From Thiohalobacter sp. (GTDB lineage Bacteria > Pseudomonadota > Gammaproteobacteria > Thiohalobacterales > Thiohalobacteraceae): a stretch of 64,000 nt of DNA. The number at the start of each line of letters is the position of its first letter. Positions within the stretch are counted from its first letter, which is position 1. The stretch covers positions 1-64,000 of the forward strand of contig NZ_JALTON010000058.1 in the NCBI RefSeq assembly GCF_027000115.1, read 5' to 3'. Below are positions 1 through 14,172 of the stretch, piece after piece. The notes under the pieces were generated by a model. It worked only from the letters and a program-made list of their open reading frames with translations. It searched no databases and was not told where the DNA came from. Both the position numbers and the translations under genes were made by a program.

Positions 1-159
1 GTGCGCGACTTCACCATCAGGGCCCGGGCGGGCAACAGACCGCCCATATCACAGAGGCCGAATATATGCAGGCAACCGACCCCACCTGTCTTCCGGCGTC
101 TTGCAAAACGGGGGAGTCCATATATGTCTTCCGTGGCGCTCTTTCTTCCGGCGCCCGGC
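1..159. other. Window edge, no gene recognised
   Basis: This stretch lies downstream of pgi and runs to the window edge. I see no gene, RNA or convincing terminator in it. The plus-strand reading frame that crosses it is the antisense shadow of pgi. Confidence 0.5.
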
Positions 160-1821
<1,662 letters not shown>

Positions 1822-1834
1822 TCATGGCTGCGGA

Positions 1835-3319
1835 TCAGGCCGGGCTGTCGTCGAGGGTATTGCGCCAGCGCTGGTCGTCACGGATGAAAAGACGATTTGC
1901 CTCGGGCGGCCCCCAGCTCCCGGCCGGGTAGGTGTGGATGTAGTCGCGCTCCACCGACCAGACCTTGAGGATGGGATCGACCACCTTCCAGGCCCAGTTG
2001 ACCTCGTCGTAACGCAGGAACAGCGAGCGGTCACCGTCGATCACGTCCAGCAGCAGCGCCTCGTAGGCATCGAGCCCGTAGGCAGCGATCCCGCAGCTTG
2101 CTGCGTCAAGGCGTTGGGTCTGGGTGCGCATTTCCAGCCCCGTTTCCTTGACCTGGAGTTCGATGCGCACGCACTCGTTGGGCTGGATGTTGAGCAACAG
2201 CCAGTTGGGTTCCAGTCGCTCGATGTGGGTCTCCCGGAACAGTTGCTGCGGCGGGTGCTTGAAACGGATGCTGACCATGGAGTTGGCCTGGGCCATGCGC
2301 TTGCCGGTGCGCAGGTAGAAGGGCACGTTCCGCCAGCGCCAGTTGTCGATGAACAGCTTGAGCGCGCAATAGGTCTCCGTCGAACTGTCCGCGGGCACGC
2401 CCTCCTCTTCCAGGTAACCGGGCACCTTCTCGCCATCGACCACGCCCGCCGCGTACTGGGCGCGGAAGGCGTGGGCGTGCACCGCATTCTGCGGAATCGG
2501 TCGGATGGAGCGCAGCACCTTGACCTTCTCGTCGCGCAGCGACTCGGCATCCAGATTGGCCGGCGGCTCCATGGCCACCAGGGTCAGCATCTGCAGGAGG
2601 TGACTCTGCACCATGTCGCGCAGCGCACCGGCACCGTCATAGTAGCCGGCGCGCCCCTCGATGCCGCGCGACTCGGCATGGCTGATCTGCACATGGTCGA
2701 TGTAGTTGCGGTTCCACAGCGGCTCGAGCATCAGATTGGCGAAGCGGAACACCAGGATGTTCTGGACCGTGCCCTTGCCCAGATAGTGATCGATGCGGTA
2801 GAGCTGCTGCTCGGTCCAGTCCCGGTGCAGGCGCTGATGCAGGATCTCGGCGCTCTCCAGGTCGTAGCCGAAGGGCTTTTCGATGACCACCCGGCGCCAG
2901 CCGCCATCCTCGACATTGAGCCCGACGGCAGCCAGCGAGCGGCTGACCACGCCGAAGTCGGCAGGGCTGATGGACATGTAGAAGGCGATGTTGAGCGAGA
3001 ATTCCGGCCCGTTCTCCAGCCGCGCGCGCAGCCCGCTGTACATGGCGTCGTCGGTGAGATCGCCGGCAAAGAAGTACAGCCGGTCGCGGAACCGCGGCCA
3101 GACCTCGGGGTCCAGGCCGCCGCGCGCGCGCGGCGACAGCATCTGCTCGACCTCGTCACGCCAGCGGGCATCGTCCCAGTCCCGCCGGCCGATACCCAGG
3201 ATGTGCGTGCCCTCCGGCAGGCGCCCGGCCTGATCCAGGTGATAGAGCGCGGGCAACAGCTTGTTGCGCGCCAGATTGCCGGTGGCGCCGAAGATGACAA
3301 AGGTGCAGGGGTCGGCCAT
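1835..3319 (-). CDS. zwf: Glucose-6-phosphate 1-dehydrogenase
   Basis: First enzyme of the oxidative pentose phosphate pathway, oxidising glucose-6-phosphate to 6-phosphogluconolactone with NADP. The frame stays open 99 codons upstream into gnd, but the family N-terminus begins at [17 protein letters not shown], so I take the ATG at 3319, giving 494 residues as usual. The nucleotide-binding loop GATGNLA is at residues 11-17, and the active-site signature RIDHYLGKG lies near residues 173-182. The start lies 20 bases after the gnd stop, so the two are probably co-transcribed. No 6-phosphogluconolactonase gene is seen nearby. Confidence 0.96.
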   Translation of the reverse strand: MADPCTFVIFGATGNLARNKLLPALYHLDQAGRLPEGTHILGIGRRDWDDARWRDEVEQMLSPRARGGLDPEVWPRFRDRLYFFAGDLTDDAMYSGLRARLENGPEFSLNIAFYMSISPADFGVVSRSLAAVGLNVEDGGWRRVVIEKPFGYDLESAEILHQRLHRDWTEQQLYRIDHYLGKGTVQNILVFRFANLMLEPLWNRNYIDHVQISHAESRGIEGRAGYYDGAGALRDMVQSHLLQMLTLVAMEPPANLDAESLRDEKVKVLRSIRPIPQNAVHAHAFRAQYAAGVVDGEKVPGYLEEEGVPADSSTETYCALKLFIDNWRWRNVPFYLRTGKRMAQANSMVSIRFKHPPQQLFRETHIERLEPNWLLLNIQPNECVRIELQVKETGLEMRTQTQRLDAASCGIAAYGLDAYEALLLDVIDGDRSLFLRYDEVNWAWKVVDPILKVWSVERDYIHTYPAGSWGPPEANRLFIRDDQRWRNTLDDSPA

Positions 3320-3339
3320 GGATGCTCCCGGGGCAGAAT

Positions 3340-4248
3340 TCAGCGCCTGACAATGCCGTGGCCGCCGAAGGCCTTGCGCATCATGGCCAGCAGACGATTG
3401 GCATAGCCTTCCTGGTCCTGGCTGGCGAAGCGCATGGCCAGTGCCATGCTGATCACCGGCAGCGCCACGCCTTGGTCGATGGCCTCGACGGCGGTCCAGC
3501 GACCCTCGCCGGAATCGGCCACCACCGGCGCGACATCGGCCAGTTCCTGGTCCTCGGCCAGGGCCTCGGCGGTCAGGTCCAGCAGCCAGCTTCGCACCAC
3601 CGAGCCGTGCCGCCACAGCTCGCTGATCTGGGCCAGGTCCAGGCCGTACTCGTCCTTGCCGCGCAACAGCGCAAGCCCCTCGGCCAGCGCCTGCATCATG
3701 CCGTACTCGATGCCGTTGTGGACCATCTTGGTGAAGTGACCGGAGCCGATGGGACCCACGTGCGCCCAGCCGCGGTCGGGCGCGGGCGCCAGCACCCGCA
3801 GCGCCGGTTCCAGCAGCGACACGGCGGCGTCGCTGCCGCCCACCATCAGGCAGTAGCCATTGTCCAGACCCCAGATGCCGCCGGAGGTGCCGGCGTCGAC
3901 GAACTCGATGCCGGCCTCGCCCAGCCAGGCGCCGCGCCGCTCGCTGTCGTGATAGTTGGCGTTGCCACCGTCCACGACCAGATCACCGGCATCGAGCAGC
4001 TCGCGCAGCCGCACCAGGTGGCTCTCGGTGACCTCGCCCGCCGGCAGCATCACCCAGACCACGCGCGGCGCGGACAACCTGCCGACCAGGTCCTCGACCG
4101 AGTCCGCCGGCTCCAGGCCTTCCTCGCGTGCCAGCGTCTGCACGATTTCCGGACTGCGATTGTAGCCGACCACCTCGATGCCACCACGCCGCAGGCGCCG
4201 TGCCATGTTGGCACCCATGCGACCCAACCCGATCATCCCCATGCGCAT
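3340..4248 (-). CDS. gnd: 6-phosphogluconate dehydrogenase, short (GndA/YqeC) type
   Basis: Oxidatively decarboxylates 6-phosphogluconate to ribulose-5-phosphate. I choose the ATG at 4248, which puts the dinucleotide-binding loop GLGRMGANM at residues 7-15. The open frame reaches 25 codons further up without family similarity. At 302 residues it belongs to the short class, often NAD-preferring, and not to the 470-residue E. coli type. Substrate motifs [25 protein letters not shown] and [17 protein letters not shown], with the catalytic lysine, are intact. It heads the gnd-zwf-pgi cluster and diverges from glgA across 131 bases. Cofactor preference is inferred from length only. Confidence 0.93.
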   Translation of the reverse strand: MRMGMIGLGRMGANMARRLRRGGIEVVGYNRSPEIVQTLAREEGLEPADSVEDLVGRLSAPRVVWVMLPAGEVTESHLVRLRELLDAGDLVVDGGNANYHDSERRGAWLGEAGIEFVDAGTSGGIWGLDNGYCLMVGGSDAAVSLLEPALRVLAPAPDRGWAHVGPIGSGHFTKMVHNGIEYGMMQALAEGLALLRGKDEYGLDLAQISELWRHGSVVRSWLLDLTAEALAEDQELADVAPVVADSGEGRWTAVEAIDQGVALPVISMALAMRFASQDQEGYANRLLAMMRKAFGGHGIVRR

Positions 4249-4379
4249 CTTGGCTCTCCCTGGTCCGCCGCTCCGGGCACCAGTATAGAACGCCTCGTCG
4301 TCCGACGTCAGACGACCGGGCATCTTGACCCCGCTGACCCGCTCGCGCAGGCTTGCGCCTTTACCCCGATGGATGCCAC

Positions 4380-5843
4380 ATGAAGATCCTGTTCGCCAGC
4401 AGCGAGGCCGTACCCCTGGTCAAGACCGGTGGCCTGGCCGACGTCTCCGGCGCCCTGCCCCAGGCCCTGCGCCGGCAGCATCAGGACGTGCGCCTGGTGC
4501 TGCCGGCCTACCGCAGCGTGCTGGACAGGGTCGGGGATTGCAGTACAGTCGCGCGACTGGTGGTCCACGGCCAGCCAGTGGACCTGCTGGAAACCCGGCT
4601 CGATGACAGCCGCGTGCCGGTCTATCTGGTGCATACGCCCGCCCTCTATGACCGACCCGGCAATCCGTACGTGGGCGCGGACGGCCAGGACTGGCCGGAC
4701 AATGCCGACCGTTTCGCCCATCTCGCACGGGTGGTGGTCGAAATCGCCACCGATCGCGCGGGACTGCGCTGGCAGCCCGAACTGGTGCACTGCAACGATT
4801 GGCAGACGGCGCTCGCACCGGCGCTGCTCAGCCGCGAGGTCAAGCGCCCGGCGACCCTGTTCACCATCCACAATCTTGCCTACCAGGGCCTGTTCGACTG
4901 GCCTACCCTGCAGCGGCTCGGCCTGCCCGAGGAATGGTGGTCCTGGCAGGCACTGGAGTTCCACGGGCACCTGTCGTTCATCAAGGGCGGGCTGGCCTTT
5001 GCCGACTGGATCAGCACCGTGAGTCCGACCTATGCCCGCGAAATCCGCACGCCCCGGTTCGGCTATGGCCTCGAGGGCCTGCTGGAGCACCGTGCCGATC
5101 GTCTCGGCGGCATCCTCAATGGCGTCGACTACAGTGTCTGGGACCCCCGCCACGATCCGCTGTTGCCGGCTACCTACAACGGCCGCTCGCTGGCCGGCAA
5201 GCGCCGCTGCCGGGAGGCATTGCAGCAGCGCTTCGACCTGGATACGAACGCCGCGGCGCCCCTGTTCGCCCATATCGGCCGGCTGGTCGAACAGAAGGGC
5301 GTCGACCTGATCCTCGACTGCCTGCCGAAGCTGCTGGCCGAGGGCGCGCAACTGGTGGTGCTGGGCAGCGGTGATGCGCGCCTGGAGGCGGCCCTGCGCG
5401 CGGCGGCGACGAAGACACCCGGCCGGGTCGGCGTACACATCGGATACGACGAAGCGCTGGCCCACCTCATCGAGGCCGGCGCCGACAGCTTCCTCATGCC
5501 TTCGCGCTTCGAGCCCTGCGGCCTCAACCAGCTCTACAGCCTGCGCTACGGCACCGTGCCGGTGGTGCATCGCACCGGTGGCCTGGCCGACTCGGTGGTC
5601 GACACCACGGAGGAGACGCTGGCCGCAGGCAGCGCGACCGGCTTCCAGTTCGACATGCCAACCGCCGAGGCCCTCGCCGGCGCGCTGGAGCGGGCACTGG
5701 ATGCCTGGCGCCAGCCAAAGCTGTGGCGGCAACTGGTCGCGTCCGGCATGCGCCAGGACTTCAGCTGGACGCGCAGCGCGCGCAGCTACCTGGAACTCTA
5801 TCACCGCATCCTGTCGTCGCCGCGACACCCGGCGCCGGCCTGA
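4380..5843 (+). CDS. glgA: Glycogen synthase (ADP-glucose)
   Basis: Starch-synthase type GT5 glucosyltransferase that extends alpha-1,4-glucan from ADP-glucose. The ATG at 4380 gives 487 residues beginning MKILFASSEAVPLVKTGG, with the ADP-glucose-binding KTGGLADV motif at residues 15-22. Upstream in-frame codons are rejected because they precede this canonical start. The C-terminal half carries GT-B motifs such as HIGRLVEQKGVD and the nucleotide-sugar loop PSRFEPCGLNQLY. No other glg gene is in the window, so glgA stands alone between the divergent gnd operon and ppc. Confidence 0.96.
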   Translation: MKILFASSEAVPLVKTGGLADVSGALPQALRRQHQDVRLVLPAYRSVLDRVGDCSTVARLVVHGQPVDLLETRLDDSRVPVYLVHTPALYDRPGNPYVGADGQDWPDNADRFAHLARVVVEIATDRAGLRWQPELVHCNDWQTALAPALLSREVKRPATLFTIHNLAYQGLFDWPTLQRLGLPEEWWSWQALEFHGHLSFIKGGLAFADWISTVSPTYAREIRTPRFGYGLEGLLEHRADRLGGILNGVDYSVWDPRHDPLLPATYNGRSLAGKRRCREALQQRFDLDTNAAAPLFAHIGRLVEQKGVDLILDCLPKLLAEGAQLVVLGSGDARLEAALRAAATKTPGRVGVHIGYDEALAHLIEAGADSFLMPSRFEPCGLNQLYSLRYGTVPVVHRTGGLADSVVDTTEETLAAGSATGFQFDMPTAEALAGALERALDAWRQPKLWRQLVASGMRQDFSWTRSARSYLELYHRILSSPRHPAPA

Positions 5844-5897
5844 CAACGCCCTGATCCGGTGCGCCGGGTGCAGGATTACTCGGCTTCCAAGCTGGGC

Positions 5898-5903
5898 TAT
5901 AAT
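5898..5903 (+). promoter_or_regulatory. Candidate -10 box of ppc
   Basis: A perfect TATAAT lies 47 bases before the ppc ATG in the glgA-ppc gap. No good -35 box is visible at the right spacing, so only the -10 element is supported. Confidence 0.4.
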
Positions 5904-5949
5904 GCGCGCTCTTTGCCCGGGCTCGGGCGCCGATTCGCCGTGCAACCCC

Positions 5950-8745
<2,796 letters not shown>

Positions 8746-8758
8746 TTGCAGAACGCCC

Positions 8759-8810
8759 CATCCCGGGCCGCCGGGATGGCGCGCGAGTGGCATCCGGGCG
8801 AAACCCGGAT
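8759..8810. terminator. Double hairpin between convergent ppc and panD
   Basis: Two inverted repeats fill the 66-base gap between the convergent genes: CATCCCGG/CCGGGATG at 8759-8778, and ATCCGGG/CCCGGAT with a CGAAA loop at 8792-8810. No long T tract follows on either strand. They probably act as a bidirectional terminator or mRNA end-stabilising hairpins. Confidence 0.55.
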
Positions 8811-8811
8811 A

Positions 8812-9195
8812 TCAGGAAACCGCCTGAACAGGGATGCTGTCGCCGATGCGGGTGATGCGGTTGTCGGCATCCAGATACACCAGCGTGGGACGAAAGTTCG
8901 CCGCCTCCTGCTCGTCCAGCATGGCGTAGGCGCAGATGATCACCCGGTCGCCCGGCGCGGCCCGGTGCGCCGCGGCACCATTGACCGAAATGATCCCGGA
9001 ATGGGCCTGGGCGCGGATGGCATAGGTGGAAAAACGTTCGCCATTCGCGAGGTTGTAGATCTCGATGCGCTCGTATTCACGGATGCCGGCGGCGTCCAGC
9101 AGGGCGCTGTCGATGGCGCAGGACCCCTCGTACTCGAGTTCCGAGTGAGTGACGTGCGCCTTGTGGAGCTTGGCCTTGAGGAGAGTGAGCTGCAT
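8812..9195 (-). CDS. panD: Aspartate 1-decarboxylase, pyruvoyl-dependent
   Basis: Makes beta-alanine from aspartate for pantothenate synthesis. The 127-residue zymogen has the self-cleavage site Gly24-Ser25 (YEGSCAID); cleavage turns Ser25 into the pyruvoyl cofactor. Lys9 and the GERFSTY segment of the active site are present. It is the last gene of the pcnB-folK-kinase-panB-panC-panD series, starting 73 bases after panC ends. Its product feeds directly into PanC. Confidence 0.96.
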   Translation of the reverse strand: MQLTLLKAKLHKAHVTHSELEYEGSCAIDSALLDAAGIREYERIEIYNLANGERFSTYAIRAQAHSGIISVNGAAAHRAAPGDRVIICAYAMLDEQEAANFRPTLVYLDADNRITRIGDSIPVQAVS

Positions 9196-9268
9196 GCCGG
9201 ATCACCTGCCTGTGGGGACGGCGAATTATCCCCAATCGCCCCCGGATTGGCAAGGTTAGCGCGTTAAA

Positions 9269-10129
9269 TCAACTGCTTACCACGGGGATATTGTCGATCA
9301 GGCGGGTCCGCTCACCGAGCCAGGCGGCGGCCAGCAGGCGAAAGGCGCGATCGGCCGCGGTCGGCGGCTCCAGATCCGGGCGGCGGATGCTGAGGTAGTC
9401 GGGGCGGAAGCCGGCCTCGGCCAATGTCTGCACGCCCTCCGCCTCCAGGACGGCGAAGTCCCGTCGTCCGGCCTGCAGGGCCTCGCCGAGCCGGCACAGG
9501 GTCCGGTACAGCAGGGGCGCCCGCGCCCGCTCCTCTGCGCTGAGGTACTGGTTGCGCGAACTCATGGCCAGGCCGTTCGGCTCGCGGCAGACCGGGGCAC
9601 CGATGATCGCCACCGGGAAGTCCAGGTCCTCGACCATGCGCCGGATCACCAGCAGTTGCTGGTAGTCCTTCTCCCCGAACACGGCCAGGTCCGGCTGCAC
9701 GATGTGGAACAGCTTGGCGACCACGGTCGCCACCCCGGTGAAGAAGCCGGGCCGCGAGGCCCCGCACAGGATGTCACCCAGGCCGGGCACCGTGATCCGC
9801 GTGGTGGCCTCGCGCGGCCGCGGATAGAAACTCGCCTCGTCGGGTGCGAACAGCAGGTCTACGCCCAGCTCCGTGAGCGCCGCCCGATCCGCATCCAGGG
9901 TGCGCGGGTAGCTGTCGAAGTCCTCGTTGGGCCCGAACTGCAGCGGGTTCACGAACACGCTCACCACCACCCGGTCGGCACGCGCCTGCGCCATCCGCAC
10001 CAGCGACAGATGCCCCTCGTGCAGGTTGCCCATGGTGGGCACGAAGCCGATGCGATCGCCGCCCCGCCGCCACTCGGCGATCCGGGCACGGGTCTCGGCG
10101 ACAGTCGCGGTCTCGAGCAGCCGGGTCAT
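9269..10129 (-). CDS. panC: Pantothenate synthetase
   Basis: ATP-dependent condensation of pantoate with beta-alanine, giving pantothenate. The 286-residue protein has the nucleotidyltransferase-fold motif [14 protein letters not shown] at residues 31-44, the [15 protein letters not shown] block and MSSRNQYL. Its ATG overlaps the panB stop by four bases (ATGA), which implies translational coupling and supports the start. Confidence 0.97.
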   Translation of the reverse strand: MTRLLETATVAETRARIAEWRRGGDRIGFVPTMGNLHEGHLSLVRMAQARADRVVVSVFVNPLQFGPNEDFDSYPRTLDADRAALTELGVDLLFAPDEASFYPRPREATTRITVPGLGDILCGASRPGFFTGVATVVAKLFHIVQPDLAVFGEKDYQQLLVIRRMVEDLDFPVAIIGAPVCREPNGLAMSSRNQYLSAEERARAPLLYRTLCRLGEALQAGRRDFAVLEAEGVQTLAEAGFRPDYLSIRRPDLEPPTAADRAFRLLAAAWLGERTRLIDNIPVVSS

Positions 10130-10935
10130 GCGTATGCCTCCTCCGGCCCCGGGAAGTCACCGGCCTTCACCGCCCGCACATAGGCCGTGAGGGCGGCCGG
10201 AACGCTGTCCCGGCCGGCGAGAAAGTCGCGCACGAAACGCGGCCGGCGGCCGGGGGTGATGCCCAGCAGGTCATGCAGCACCAGCACCTGGCCGTCGCAG
10301 TCGGCGCCGGCGCCGATGCCGATGGTGGGCACGGCAAGATCCCGGCTGATTGCCGCGGCCAGCGGCGCGGGAATGCACTCCAGTACCAGCAGCCCGATGC
10401 CGGCCTCGGCCAGCACCTCGGCATCGGCGCGGATGCGTGCCGCCTGTTCCGGTTCCCGACCCTGCACCCGATAGCCGCCCAGCCGCCGTACCGACTGCGG
10501 CAACAAGCCGAGGTGGCCGCACACCGGGATGCCGGCGGCCAGCAGCGCCCGAATCACGGGCAGCATCTCCGAGCCACCCTCCAGCTTGACCATCTGTGCG
10601 CCGCCGTCCTCGACCAGCCGCCGGGCGTTGGCGACGGCCTGCTCGACGCTGGCATAGCTCGCGTGCGGCATATCCACGACCCGCAGCATGGGACCGGCGG
10701 CACGGGCCACCGCGCGGGCATGGTAGATCATGTCAGCCAGGCTCACCGGGAGGGTACTGTCCTGGCCCTGCACCACCATGCCCAGGGAATCGCCGACCAG
10801 CACCACGTCCACTCCGGCCTCCGCGAGGCGTGCGGCGAAGCTGGCATCGTAGGCGGTCAGGCAGGCAATCTTCTCGCCCGCCGCCTTCATGGCCTGCAGA
10901 CCTGCCAGGGTCACCTCCGGCCGCGCTTCGTTCAC
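10126..10935 (-). CDS. panB: 3-methyl-2-oxobutanoate hydroxymethyltransferase
   Basis: Transfers a hydroxymethyl group from methylenetetrahydrofolate to ketoisovalerate to make ketopantoate. The frame is open further upstream, but those codons overlap the preceding kinase gene. I choose the GTG at 10935, preceded by a GAGGA ribosome-binding site, giving 269 residues against 264 in E. coli. The metal and substrate motif [10 protein letters not shown] is at residues 45-54, and HLGLLPQSV and VKLEGGSE are conserved. It starts seven bases after the kinase stop and overlaps panC by four bases. Confidence 0.95.
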   Translation of the reverse strand: MNEARPEVTLAGLQAMKAAGEKIACLTAYDASFAARLAEAGVDVVLVGDSLGMVVQGQDSTLPVSLADMIYHARAVARAAGPMLRVVDMPHASYASVEQAVANARRLVEDGGAQMVKLEGGSEMLPVIRALLAAGIPVCGHLGLLPQSVRRLGGYRVQGREPEQAARIRADAEVLAEAGIGLLVLECIPAPLAAAISRDLAVPTIGIGAGADCDGQVLVLHDLLGITPGRRPRFVRDFLAGRDSVPAALTAYVRAVKAGDFPGPEEAYA

Positions 10936-10942
10936 GGCATCC

Positions 10943-11593
10943 TCACAGCGCCACCGGCGCCGGATTGAAATAGTGACGGCCGCTGCGCACCCGGCGCACC
11001 TCGCGCAGCAGCGCCTCGTAGTCGGCATCGTTGCCGGCCAGATCGATGTGCGCGGCGTTGACGATCAGCAGCGGCGCGTCGCTGTAGTGGTGGAAAAAGT
11101 GGGCATAGGCATCCGAAAGCCGGCGCAGGTAATCGGGATCGACGCGCTGCTCGAAGTCGCGGCCTCGCTTCTGGATGCGCTGCATGAGCACGTCCACCGG
11201 TGCCTGCAGATAGATCACCAAGTCAGGCCGGGGCGCGTCCAGCGTCATATGCGCATACACCTGCTCATAGAGCCGGAACTCTTCCTCATCGAGCGTGAGT
11301 TCCGCGAACAGCCGGTCCTTCTCGATCAGGAAGTCCGCCACCCGCACCGGCCGGAACAGGTCGGCCTGGCGCAGCGACTGCATCTGCTGCGCGCGCTGCA
11401 GCAGGAAGAACAGCTGCGTGGCCAGCGCCCCCTCGCGCGGATTGCGATAGAAGCGGGCGAGGAAGGGGTTCTCGTCCGCGCCCTCCAGCAGCAGCTCGGT
11501 GCCGAAGGTCTCGGCCAGGCGCCGCGCGAGCGTGGTCTTGCCCACGCCGATCGGGCCCTCGACGACGATGTAACCGGGTTGTTCAGACTTCAT
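10943..11593 (-). CDS. Deoxynucleoside kinase
   Basis: Salvage kinase of the dNK family (deoxyguanosine/deoxyadenosine kinase-like), phosphorylating deoxynucleosides with ATP. The Walker A loop GPIGVGKT is at residues 13-20 and the acceptor-site glutamate is in LLLEGADENPF. The DRLFAELTLDEEE stretch and an arginine-rich lid follow. At 216 residues it is a standard bacterial length. This family is regularly found between folK and panB in gammaproteobacteria, as here. Exact substrate preference cannot be read from the sequence. Confidence 0.9.
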   Translation of the reverse strand: MKSEQPGYIVVEGPIGVGKTTLARRLAETFGTELLLEGADENPFLARFYRNPREGALATQLFFLLQRAQQMQSLRQADLFRPVRVADFLIEKDRLFAELTLDEEEFRLYEQVYAHMTLDAPRPDLVIYLQAPVDVLMQRIQKRGRDFEQRVDPDYLRRLSDAYAHFFHHYSDAPLLIVNAAHIDLAGNDADYEALLREVRRVRSGRHYFNPAPVAL

Positions 11594-11638
11594 GGACTCC
11601 AGACCGGGACGATGGCAGCGACAGCACTGCGCAGGGGC

Positions 11639-12169
11639 TCATGATACCGGATCGGGCCAGCCATCCGGCAGCGGTGGCGGCGCCACCCGCACCAGCCCGC
11701 TGGCGTCCACGGCGGCGGCCAGCGTTGCCACCGGGCGACCGTCGGGCAGCGCCAGCTCCGGCGCGATCTCGACCAGCGGCGCGAGCACGAAGGCGCGCAC
11801 CGCCAGTCCCGGATGCGGCACCTGCAGCCGGGGACTGTCGATGCAACGCGCGCCATACAGCAGCAGATCCAGATCCAGCGTGCGCGGCCCCCAGCGGGTG
11901 CCGTCGCGCAGCCGCCCCTGGGCACGCTCGATGGCCTGCAGGGCATCCAGCAGCGGTTCGGGCTCGAGCCCGGTTTCCAGCAGGGCAACGGCATTCAGAT
12001 AGTCCGGCTGATCCGCCGGACCCATGGGCGGGTTGCGATAGAGCGAGGACACGGCCAGCAGGCGGGATTCGGGCAGGCTGGCCAGCGCCGCCACCGCCTG
12101 GCGCAACTGGCGTTCCGGTTCCCCCAGGTTGCTGCCCAGGCCGATGCAGGCCCTGACCGCGGCGGTCAT
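11639..12169 (-). CDS. folK: 2-amino-4-hydroxy-6-hydroxymethyldihydropteridine pyrophosphokinase
   Basis: Transfers pyrophosphate from ATP to the pterin alcohol in folate synthesis. I choose the ATG at 12169, overlapping the pcnB stop by four bases (ATGA). This gives 176 residues with the N-terminus MTAAVRACIGLGSNLG typical of HPPK; the open frame upstream lies inside pcnB. The magnesium-binding segment RTLDLDLLLYG is present. Folate made here supplies methylenetetrahydrofolate to PanB, which fits the shared operon. Confidence 0.95.
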   Translation of the reverse strand: MTAAVRACIGLGSNLGEPERQLRQAVAALASLPESRLLAVSSLYRNPPMGPADQPDYLNAVALLETGLEPEPLLDALQAIERAQGRLRDGTRWGPRTLDLDLLLYGARCIDSPRLQVPHPGLAVRAFVLAPLVEIAPELALPDGRPVATLAAAVDASGLVRVAPPPLPDGWPDPVS

Positions 12170-13500
12170 GAATCGGGCTTGCGCTGCCGCCTGCGACGGC
12201 GCCGACGGCGGCCGCTGCGCGGCTCGGGCGTGACCATGCCGGCCTGCTCCTCCGGGTTCCGTTGCTGGAACTCGGTCCACCAGTCACACAGCGCCTGGTC
12301 CACCTCGCCGGCCTGCCCCCTCAGCAGCAGGAAGTCGTAGGCGGCACGAAAGCGCGGATGTGCCAGCAGTCGCTGTGGCCGGCGGCCATTGCGATTGAGG
12401 AACCGCGGCTGCAGGGTCCAGATCTCGCGCATGGGCTGGCTGAACCGGCGCGGAATGGAGGTATGGCGCGCCTGCTCGGCGATGATCTCGCCGGCGGCGA
12501 TCTGGATGGCCTGGATCTCGCTCATGCCGGGCACGTCGTAGTCGGGCATGCGGCGACGCATGGCTTCCCACAGAAAGGCCGCAAAGAGGAAGGCCGGTGT
12601 CACCGGCTTGCCGGCCGCGATGCGCTCGTCGGTGTTGCGCAGGGCATGGACCACCAGCATGTGCGGGAAATGGTCTGTCTCCTCTTCCTCGCCCAGAACC
12701 TCTTCGGTGAAGGGAAACAGCTTGCCGAACAGGTCGTAGTGGCGCAGCAGTTCAAAGGTTTCCAGCGCCTCGCCACCCAGGAACAGCTTGAGGACCTCCT
12801 CGAACAGCCGCGCCGGTGCGATGTCGAACAGCAGCGGCGACAGCTCGGTGATCGGCGCCTCGCTGGGCGGGTCGATGCGGAAGCCGAGCTTGGCTGCAAA
12901 ACGCGCCGCCCGCAGCATGCGTACCGGATCCTCACGGTAGCGGGCCTCGGGATCGCCGATCAGGCGCAGCCGCCCGGCCTGGATGTCGGCCATGCCACCG
13001 ACGTAGTCGATGACCGAGAAGTCGGCGATGTCATAGTAGAGCGCGTTGACGGTGAAATCGCGCCGCCAGGCATCCTCCTCGATGGTCCCGTAGACGTTGT
13101 CGCGGAGGATGCGGCCCTCGTCGCTGAGCGCCGCCGCCCCGGTCTCCGCCTCGGGTGCGGCGCGGAAGGTGGCCACCTCGATCACCTCGCGGCCGAAGAT
13201 GACATGGGCCAGGCGGAAGCGCCGGCCGATCAGCCGGCAGTTGCGGAACAGGGCGCGGATCTCCTCCGGATGGGCGTCGGTGGCCACGTCGAAGTCCTTG
13301 GGTTCGCGCCCGAGCAGCAGGTCACGCACGCCGCCGCCCACCAGACAGGCCCGGAAACCGGCATCGCGCAGCCGGTAGAGCACCTTGAGCGCATTGGGGC
13401 TGATGTCCGCCCGCGAGATGTTGTGTTCGGCGCGGGGAATCACCACCGGGGCAGGGGCAGCGGGTGGATTGGGGATGTCGCCGGGCAAGTCGGTTTCCAA
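12166..13500 (-). CDS. pcnB: Poly(A) polymerase I
   Basis: Adds 3' poly(A) tails that mark RNA for decay. Nucleotidyltransferase motif LVGGGVRDLLLG is at about residues 53-64, with the two metal aspartates in KDFDVATD (69 and 71). A strongly basic tail of consecutive arginines closes the protein. The open frame runs up through tRNA-Glu on the other strand, which cannot be coding. The likely start is the TTG at 13500 (444 residues); a GTG about 18 codons later, just before VIPRAEHNISRADIS, is also possible. Neither has a clear ribosome-binding site. It heads the operon ending in panD. Confidence 0.88.
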   Translation of the reverse strand: METDLPGDIPNPPAAPAPVVIPRAEHNISRADISPNALKVLYRLRDAGFRACLVGGGVRDLLLGREPKDFDVATDAHPEEIRALFRNCRLIGRRFRLAHVIFGREVIEVATFRAAPEAETGAAALSDEGRILRDNVYGTIEEDAWRRDFTVNALYYDIADFSVIDYVGGMADIQAGRLRLIGDPEARYREDPVRMLRAARFAAKLGFRIDPPSEAPITELSPLLFDIAPARLFEEVLKLFLGGEALETFELLRHYDLFGKLFPFTEEVLGEEEETDHFPHMLVVHALRNTDERIAAGKPVTPAFLFAAFLWEAMRRRMPDYDVPGMSEIQAIQIAAGEIIAEQARHTSIPRRFSQPMREIWTLQPRFLNRNGRRPQRLLAHPRFRAAYDFLLLRGQAGEVDQALCDWWTEFQQRNPEEQAGMVTPEPRSGRRRRRRRRQRKPDS

Positions 13501-13513
13501 CGCAAAGGGTCGC

Positions 13514-13541
13514 TTGTGCGGAAAAAAGGTCGGCGTATAAT
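13514..13541 (+). promoter_or_regulatory. Promoter of tRNA-Glu
   Basis: A perfect TATAAT at 13536-13541 sits 19 bases before the mature tRNA 5' end. A TTGTGC at 13514-13519 is a half-matching -35 box with a 16-base spacer. Confidence 0.55.
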
Positions 13542-13560
13542 ACCACGCCGTTCCACCCCC

Positions 13561-13636
13561 GCTCCCTTCGTCTAGCGGCCTAGGACACCGGCCTCTCACG
13601 CCGGCGACAGGGGTTCGATTCCCCTAGGGAGCGCCA
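13561..13636 (+). tRNA. tRNA-Glu (anticodon CTC)
   Basis: A 76-base cloverleaf. The acceptor stem is GCTCCCT (13561-13567) paired with AGGGAGC (13626-13632), with discriminator G and encoded CCA (13634-13636). The anticodon stem is CCGGC/GCCGG with loop CTCTCAC, so the anticodon is CTC at 13595-13597. The T loop GTTCGATTC is canonical. It reads GAG only; most genomes also need a TTC isoacceptor, which would lie elsewhere. Confidence 0.96.
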
Positions 13637-13682
13637 TCTTTCCCGCTGTCTGATCGTGGCGGACCTGGTGCAGTGAATTTGC

Positions 13683-13771
13683 AGGATGGGCAAAGGAGCG
13701 CAGCGACGTGCCCATCAGCATCCCGTGACCGTCATGATGGGCACGGCCCTTCGGGCCTTTGCCCATCCTAC
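13683..13771. repeat. Inverted pair of GATGGGCA repeat elements
   Basis: Two copies of a roughly 35-base imperfect palindrome lie in opposite orientation at 13683-13717 and 13736-13771, between tRNA-Glu and the first DUF2173 gene. Each has GATGGGCA at one end and TGCCCATC at the other. The same family recurs at 26258, 27041, 35271 and 36040. Confidence 0.8.
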
Positions 13772-13830
13772 AAATTCACAGGACTTCCATGTTCAGACAA
13801 TTGTGAGAGGACTAATATCGACACTGGCGC

Positions 13831-14163
13831 TCAGTAGGTCGACGCCAGCTTCAGCTCTTCCATGACCTCGTTGAGCCGTGCCTCGCGGGTGTCGACCATG
13901 GCCGCCAGGTTGCCCACGCTGCACACGGTGCCCTGGGCGGCGCGGACAATCCAGCCGCCGGGCGGGGTCCAGCCACGCATCTGGGTGAACATGGACAACT
14001 GGTCGGCGTTGCCCTGCACCATGCGCTTGTACTCCAGCGCGAAACGCGCCAGGCGCTGCATCTGGGCATCATCCAGCATGCCATAACCCTCCACGAAGGC
14101 ACCGTCATCCCGAAACTGGCAGACGGCAAATACGCCATCGAGTGCCAAAAGTCGCTTCAGCAT
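13831..14163 (-). CDS. DUF2173 (roadblock/LC7-like) protein 1
   Basis: A 110-residue soluble protein, third of three adjacent paralogues. The shared pattern is an N-terminal LLxLDGVxAxxxFxDDG segment, a central helix with Met and Ala residues, and RGWTPPGGWIV followed by a strand. I recognise it as the DUF2173/COG4831 type, which has a roadblock/LC7-like fold; proteins of that fold usually dimerise and act as small regulators of GTPases or scaffolds. No signal peptide or membrane segment. It starts nine bases after the middle paralogue ends, so the three are one operon. Function unknown. Confidence 0.75.
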   Translation of the reverse strand: MLKRLLALDGVFAVCQFRDDGAFVEGYGMLDDAQMQRLARFALEYKRMVQGNADQLSMFTQMRGWTPPGGWIVRAAQGTVCSVGNLAAMVDTREARLNEVMEELKLASTY

Positions 14164-14172
14164 GCAGCCTCC

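Noticed and set aside
3320-3616. N-terminal extension of zwf by 99 codons
   Set aside because: It overlaps gnd out of frame, and the family N-terminus begins at the ATG at 3319.
13501-13599. Extension of pcnB through the tRNA-Glu locus
   Set aside because: The extra codons are the complement of tRNA-Glu and its promoter, so they cannot be a real N-terminus.
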